A stretch of DNA of 64,000 bases from JAFAXD01 sp963833605 (GTDB lineage: Bacteria; Pseudomonadota; Alphaproteobacteria; Rhizobiales; Xanthobacteraceae), in NCBI GenBank assembly GCA_963833605.1, contig CAWHYZ010000014.1:68437-132436 (forward strand). The letters run 5' to 3'. The notes beneath the pieces were generated by a model. It was not told the origin of the DNA. It ran no database searches and saw nothing but the letters and a program-made list of their open reading frames with translations. Each line of letters begins with the position of its first letter. The stretch's first letter is position 1. Below are positions 60,601 to 64,000 of the stretch, piece by piece. Made by a program: the position numbers and the translations under genes.

Positions 60601-63600
60601 AACCGCCGGCACGGGGTATTCGGACCGGTGGTGATCGGGGAGGCAAAACACTGACGATCAGCAGCGGCGCTGCCGGTGTGAATGTCAGCTTTGCGGCCGG
60701 GAAATGAGATCACTGGAACGGGCAAGGTTGTTTTTAATGGCGGCAGCGGCGACGACAGCTTCACCGGCACCGAGGCGGCGGATACCATCAACGGGGGCCC
60801 TGGCGAATGATACGCTGAAGGGCGGTGGCGGGCAATGACATCATCCGCACGGGAACCGGCTCGAATGTCGATACCGACAATGTCGATGCCGGTTTGGGCA
60901 ACGATGAGATCCACATCCAAAGCGGCACGAACAACGGCACGATCAGCGCCGGGGCCGACAATGACCAGATCTATGGCGGAAACCACTGCTTTCAGCGGCG
61001 GCATTGACGGTGGCAGCGGCAGCGACACGCTGATCTTTACCAACCAGTTCACGAACAATTTTGCCGGAACCACCTTCCAAGGCATCGAGGCGACCTTGCT
61101 AGGTGGCACGCTCACCATCGACACCGCGCAGGCCGACAATCTCGGGACGATCGACGTGACGGCGGCCAACGCGGGAGTGACCCTCGCAACCGCCGGCACG
61201 GCGGATTCGCACCCGTGACCGTGGGAAGCGGCGAAACACTAACCTTCACTGCCAACAATGCGGGTGGCGTCAACGTCAACCTCGCGTCAGGTACCATCAA
61301 TACCGGCACTGTCGTGTTCAACGGCAGCAGCGGCAATGACAGCTTTACCGGTACCGACGGGGCAGACAGCCTCAACGGCAATGGCGGTAACGACACGCTC
61401 AACGGCGGGCTTGGAAACGACACGATTAACGGCGGAAGCGGAAATGACACGCTGACGGGTGGTGACGGCAATGACATCATCCGCACGGGTACCGGCTCGA
61501 ACGTCGATACCGACAATGTCGATGCTGGTTTGGGTAACGACGAGATCCGCATCCAGAACGGCACGCTGAATGGCACGATCAGCGCCGGGGCAGACAACGA
61601 CCAGATCTACGGCGAAACCACTGCTTTCAATGGCGGCATTGACGGTGGCAGCGGCAGCGACACGCTGATCTTTACCAACCAGTTCACGAACAATTTTGCC
61701 GGAACCACCTTCCAAGGCATCGAGGCGACCTTGCTAGGTGGCACGCTCACCATCGACACCGCGCAGGCCGGCAATCTCGGGACGATCGACGTGACGGCGG
61801 CCAACGCGGGAGTGACCCTCGCAACCGCCGGCACGGCGGACTTCGCACCCGTGACCGTGGGAAGCGGCGAAACACTAACCTTCACTGCCAACAATGCGGG
61901 TGGCGTCAACGTCAACCTCGCGTCAGGTACCATCAATACCGGCACTGTCGTGTTCAACGGCAGCAGCGGCAATGACAGCTTTACCGGTACCGACGGGGCA
62001 GACAGCCTCAACGGCAATGGCGGTAACGACACGCTCAACGGCGGGCTTGGAAACGACACGATTAACGGCGGAAGCGGAAATGACACGCTGACGGGTGGTG
62101 ACGGCAATGACATCATCCGCACGGGTACCGGCTCGAACGTCGATACCGACAATGTCGATGCTGGTTTGGGTAACGATGAGATCCGCATCCAGAACGGCAC
62201 GCTGAATGGCACGATCAGCGCCGGGGCAGACAACGACCAGATCTACGGCGAAACCACTGCTTTCAATGGCGGCATTGACGGTGGCAGCGGCAGCGACACG
62301 CTGATCTTTACCAACCAGTTCACGAACAATTTTGCCGGAACCACCTTCCAAGGCATCGAGGCGACCTTGCTAGGTGGCACGCTCACCATCGACACCGCGC
62401 AGGCCGGCAATCTCGGGACGATCGACGTGACGGCGGCCAACGCGGGAGTGACCCTCGCAACCGCCGGCACGGCGGACTTCGCACCCGTGACCGTGGGAAG
62501 CGGCGAAACACTAACCTTCACTGCCAACAATGCGGGTGGCGTCAACGTCAACCTCGCGTCAGGTACCATCAATACCGGCACTGTCGTGTTCAACGGCAGC
62601 AGCGGCAATGACAGCTTTACCGGTACCGACGGGGCAGACAGCCTCAACGGCAATGGCGGTAACGACACGCTCAACGGCGGGCTTGGAAACGACACGATTA
62701 ACGGCGGAAGCGGAAATGACACGCTGACGGGTGGTGACGGCAATGACATCATCCGCACGGGTACCGGCTCGAACGTCGATACCGACAATGTCGATGCTGG
62801 TTTGGGTAACGATGAGATCCGCATCCAGAACGGCACGCTGAATGGCACGATCAGCGCCGGGGCAGACAACGACCAGATCTACGGCGAAACCACTGCTTTC
62901 AATGGCGGCATTGACGGTGGCAGCGGCAGCGACACGCTGATCTTTACCAACCAGTTCACGAACAATTTTGCCGGAACCACCTTCCAAGGCATCGAGGCGA
63001 CCTTGCTAGGTGGCACGCTCACCATCGACACCGCGCAGGCCGGCAATCTCGGGACGATCGACGTGACGGCGGCCAACGCGGGAGTGACCCTCGCAACCGC
63101 CGGCACGGCGGACTTCGCACCCGTGACCGTGGGAAGCGGCGAAACACTAACCTTCACTGCCAACAATGCGGGTGGCGTCAACGTCAACCTCGCGTCAGGT
63201 ACCATCAATACCGGCACTGTCGTGTTCAACGGCAGCAGCGGCAATGACAGCTTTACCGGTACCGACGGGGCAGACAGCCTCAACGGCAATGGCGGTAACG
63301 ACACGCTCAACGGCGGGCTTGGAAACGACACGATTAACGGCGGAAGCGGAAATGACACGCTGACGGGTGGTGACGGCAATGACATCATCCGCACGGGGGC
63401 GGGCTGAATGTCGATACCGACAATGTCGATGCTGGTTTGGGTAACGATGAGATCCACATCCAGAGCGGCACGCTGAATGGCACGATCAGCGCCGGGGCAG
63501 ACAATGACCAGATCTACGGCGAAACCACTGCCTTCAACGGCGGCATTGACGGTGGCAGCGGCAGCGACACGCTGATCTTTAACAACCAGTTCACGACAGT

Positions 63601-64000
63601 TTGCCGGAACCACCTTCCAAGGCATCGAGGCGACTTCGCTAGGTGGCACGCTCACCATCGACACCGCGCAGGCCGGCAATCTCGGGACAATCGACGTTAC
63701 GGCGGCCAACGCAGGAGTGACCCTCGCAACCGCCGGCACGGCCGACTTCGGACCCGTGACCGTGGGAAGCGGCGAGACACTAACCTTCACTGCCAACAAT
63801 GCGGTGGCGTCGACATTAGCCTCGCGTCAGGTATCGTCAATACCGGCACTGTCGTGTTCAACGGCAGCAGCGGCAACGATAGCTTCACCGGTACCGACGG
63901 GGCAGACAGTCTCAACGGCAATGGCGGTAACGACACCCTCAGCGGAGGGACTGGAAACGACACGATCAACGGCGGAAGCGGAAATGACACGCTGACGGGC
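42618..64000 (+). CDS. Giant FecR/Ig-like/cadherin-like/RTX type-I-secreted adhesin, 3' end outside window, multiple frame breaks
   Basis: One gene of more than 21.3 kb (about 7,100 codons visible) is the simplest reading of a chain of plus-strand frames with continuous repeat homology. It has no Sec signal, as expected for type I secretion. The order is an N-terminal module with VGDAILKGDVV (FecR-like, about residues 118-228), a Pro/Gln linker (about 315-345), three Ig-like units, an SbsA-like Ig domain, two cadherin-like units and 22 tandem 99-residue cadherin-like units. Then come a LamG-like insertion, three more units, RTX block I, an internal secretion-type C-terminal module, further cadherin-like units and RTX block II. 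ATG 42618 has GAGG six bases upstream. The role is probably calcium-dependent surface adhesion or biofilm formation. Secretion genes are not in the window. Confidence 0.85.
42968..43302 (+). other. FecR-like domain of the adhesin
   Basis: Residues about 118-228: GVVEELKVGDAILKGDVVMT, VLSLVDGTVFNMG, ARMVLSELLYD, LVKGSFTFVAGQVA and MKVDTPVMTVGIRGT, the typical beta-rich FecR sequence pattern. Here it is not attached to an anti-sigma or TonB system but heads a secreted adhesin. It may act as an outer-membrane-proximal anchor or plug, which is an inference. Confidence 0.8.
43870..44830 (+). repeat. Three Ig-like (Big-type) units of about 105 residues
   Basis: Each unit follows the pattern GVTLSGTITGLAAGATFPIT, then a DG-x5-YTATV strand, GTGWSATIPSNDTTALANGT and VTAQVTDPYGNQS. 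The copies are diverged, unlike the near-identical array downstream. They are followed by an SbsA-like Ig domain (VTVSFSAPVTDFTAADLVLP-like, 44830-45160) and two cadherin-like units to 45920. Confidence 0.8.
45921..52449 (+). repeat. 22-unit tandem array of 297-bp cadherin-like/VCBS-type repeats
   Basis: The marker GTGAACGACGCGCC recurs at 45921, 46218, 46515, 46809, 47105, 47402, 47699, 47993, 48290, 48587, 48884, 49185, 49483, 49781, 50075, 50370, 50667, 50964, 51261, 51558, 51856 and 52153, and ends at 52450. The period is 297 bp in most units, 294 in a variant type (DIDSANLSITALAIQSGQ), and 295, 296, 298 or 301 where indels break the frame. Each unit encodes about 99 residues (LAAIAEDSGARLITQAELLA then NGTWSYTPA, VTFSYAVTDG). 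Many units are almost identical at the base level. Confidence 0.93.
52838..53365 (+). other. LamG/lectin-like domain inserted within a cadherin-like repeat
   Basis: A stretch of about 175 residues interrupts the repeat pattern FTVDLLANVSDQDGDALHIA (intact at 52515-52570): the second copy reads FTVDLL, then the insert, then NIDEGHALHIA. The insert begins WELNNSLSDSLGGPALH and contains YSIELRFSFTDLSGYRKIID, LLFTRSATGDVKVYVDGAEQ and FVDYIRISG, a concanavalin/LamG-like jelly-roll pattern. Its base composition is visibly more AT-rich than the flanks. Confidence 0.78.
53573..54451 (+). repeat. Three further cadherin-like units (294/294/291 bp)
   Basis: Units start at 53573, 53867 and 54161 and end near 54452. 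They are of the DIDSANLSITALAIQSGQ variant type, with the first and second having LITSAELLAGVTD where the main array has LITQAELLANASD. They lie between the LamG-like insertion and RTX block I. Confidence 0.85.
54450..55003 (+). repeat. Segmental duplication, copy 1 (about 0.55 kb)
   Basis: The sequence from GGTCAACGACGCGCCGGTCA through GACATCATCCGCACGG recurs at about 59140-59691 with few changes. It encodes GAPLAAIATIGQQTVFSAAN, an Ig-like region with GNDQLTIT and the first RTX nonapeptides (IIARGGDDTINALAGNDVV). Confidence 0.88.
54860..58600 (+). repeat. RTX block I: five to six units of about 584-598 bp
   Basis: GACATCATCCGCACGG recurs at 54989, 55578, 56167, 56759, 57357 and 57941. Units contain RTX nonapeptides (GGSGNDSFTG, GGSGNDTLNGG, GGAGNDIIRTG), which form Ca2+-binding beta-rolls. 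Then follow a beta-rich stretch with GIEATSLGGTLTIDTAQAGN and an ATAGTGVFGPVVIGDG linker. Numerous one-base indels break the frame, for instance near 55018, 56010, 56490, 56755, 57200 and 57690. Confidence 0.88.
58570..58850 (+). other. Internal type-I-secretion C-terminal-like module
   Basis: GSDILTGNTGADTYVFK then SDTVTDFSHADGDKVDLTGV and a final ANDFIFSS follow the pattern of the C-terminal target domain of RTX type-I-secreted proteins, which normally ends the polypeptide. Here the frame stays open and goes directly into another cadherin-like unit (58855-59140). Confidence 0.75.
59140..59691 (+). repeat. Segmental duplication, copy 2
   Basis: Near-identical to 54450-55003. It lacks one C of the CCCC run (GAGACCCGG against GAGACCCCGG) near 59266, which breaks the frame. 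The offset between copies is about 4.69 kb. Confidence 0.88.
59550..64000 (+). repeat. RTX block II, including exact 636-bp tandem units, continuing past the window
   Basis: GACATCATCCGCACGG markers lie at 59676, 60256, 60837, 61473, 62109, 62745 and 63381. The last four intervals are exactly 636 bp (212 codons). These units encode identical protein over about three copies, with at least one silent change (GACGAG/GATGAG near 61536 and 62172). The longer period reflects extra nonapeptides (GTDGADSLNGNGGNDTLNGG). Units at 59990-60850 and after 63395 carry several indels. The gene is still open at 64000. Confidence 0.9.

Overview
The window looks like a chromosomal stretch of a high-GC alphaproteobacterium of the Hyphomicrobiales (Bradyrhizobium/Rhodopseudomonas/Xanthobacteraceae-like). 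The reasons are a GTTC-N7-GTTC type LexA box in front of an imuA-imuB-dnaE2 mutagenesis operon, a MloK1-like cyclic-nucleotide-gated K+ channel, several palindromic repeat families that I associate with this order, and many aromatic/organic-acid catabolism and uptake genes. No rRNA, tRNA, CRISPR array, prophage or classical insertion sequence was seen.

Layout. 1-16.1 kb: a catabolic and transport block with a type-B carboxylesterase, a ketopantoate-reductase-like protein, an enolase-superfamily protein, two acyl-CoA-dehydrogenase-fold flavin monooxygenases, two MetE-C-terminal-like proteins, a complete branched-chain-type ABC transporter (LivK-G-F-H-M) and two amidohydrolases. 16.3-18.4 kb: an NDP-forming acyl-CoA synthetase on the minus strand. 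18.7-24.4 kb: SOS-controlled imuA-imuB-dnaE2. 24.4-25.1 kb: a REP-associated tyrosine transposase bracketed by its REP palindromes. 25.1-29.3 kb: DUF2783, an FAD hydroxylase, an MBL-fold protein and a third MetE-like protein. 29.4-34.4 kb: DUF3237, a TRAP transporter with two tandem receptors, and an NTF2-like exported protein. 34.8-39.8 kb: an extradiol dioxygenase, an enoyl-CoA hydratase and a TTT-type receptor (minus strand), then a GST, a carboxymuconolactone-decarboxylase-like protein and an HSL-type hydrolase (plus strand). 39.8-42.0 kb: an MBL-fold hydrolase and the K+ channel. 42.6 kb to the window end: one enormous, highly repetitive type-I-secretion RTX/cadherin-like adhesin that runs off the edge.

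The adhesin (more than 21 kb, about 7,000 residues visible) has an N-terminal FecR-like module, Ig-like domains, 22 tandem 297-bp cadherin-like units, a lectin/LamG-like domain inserted inside one repeat, and two RTX blocks separated by an internal type-I-secretion C-terminal-like module. Two perfect TGTGA-N6-TCACA (Crp-type) palindromes lie upstream of it. A third perfect one lies in front of the MBL hydrolase, with the cyclic-nucleotide-gated channel between them. This is the best candidate here for an undescribed connected system: cAMP-linked control of a giant surface adhesin.

Caution: at least 14 genes or gene segments outside the adhesin, and many adhesin units, show single-base frame breaks between two halves that each match one family. 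Several can be pinned to one extra or missing base by comparison with a paralogue. I read most of these as consensus errors of a draft assembly, and I annotate the genes as whole with the break noted.
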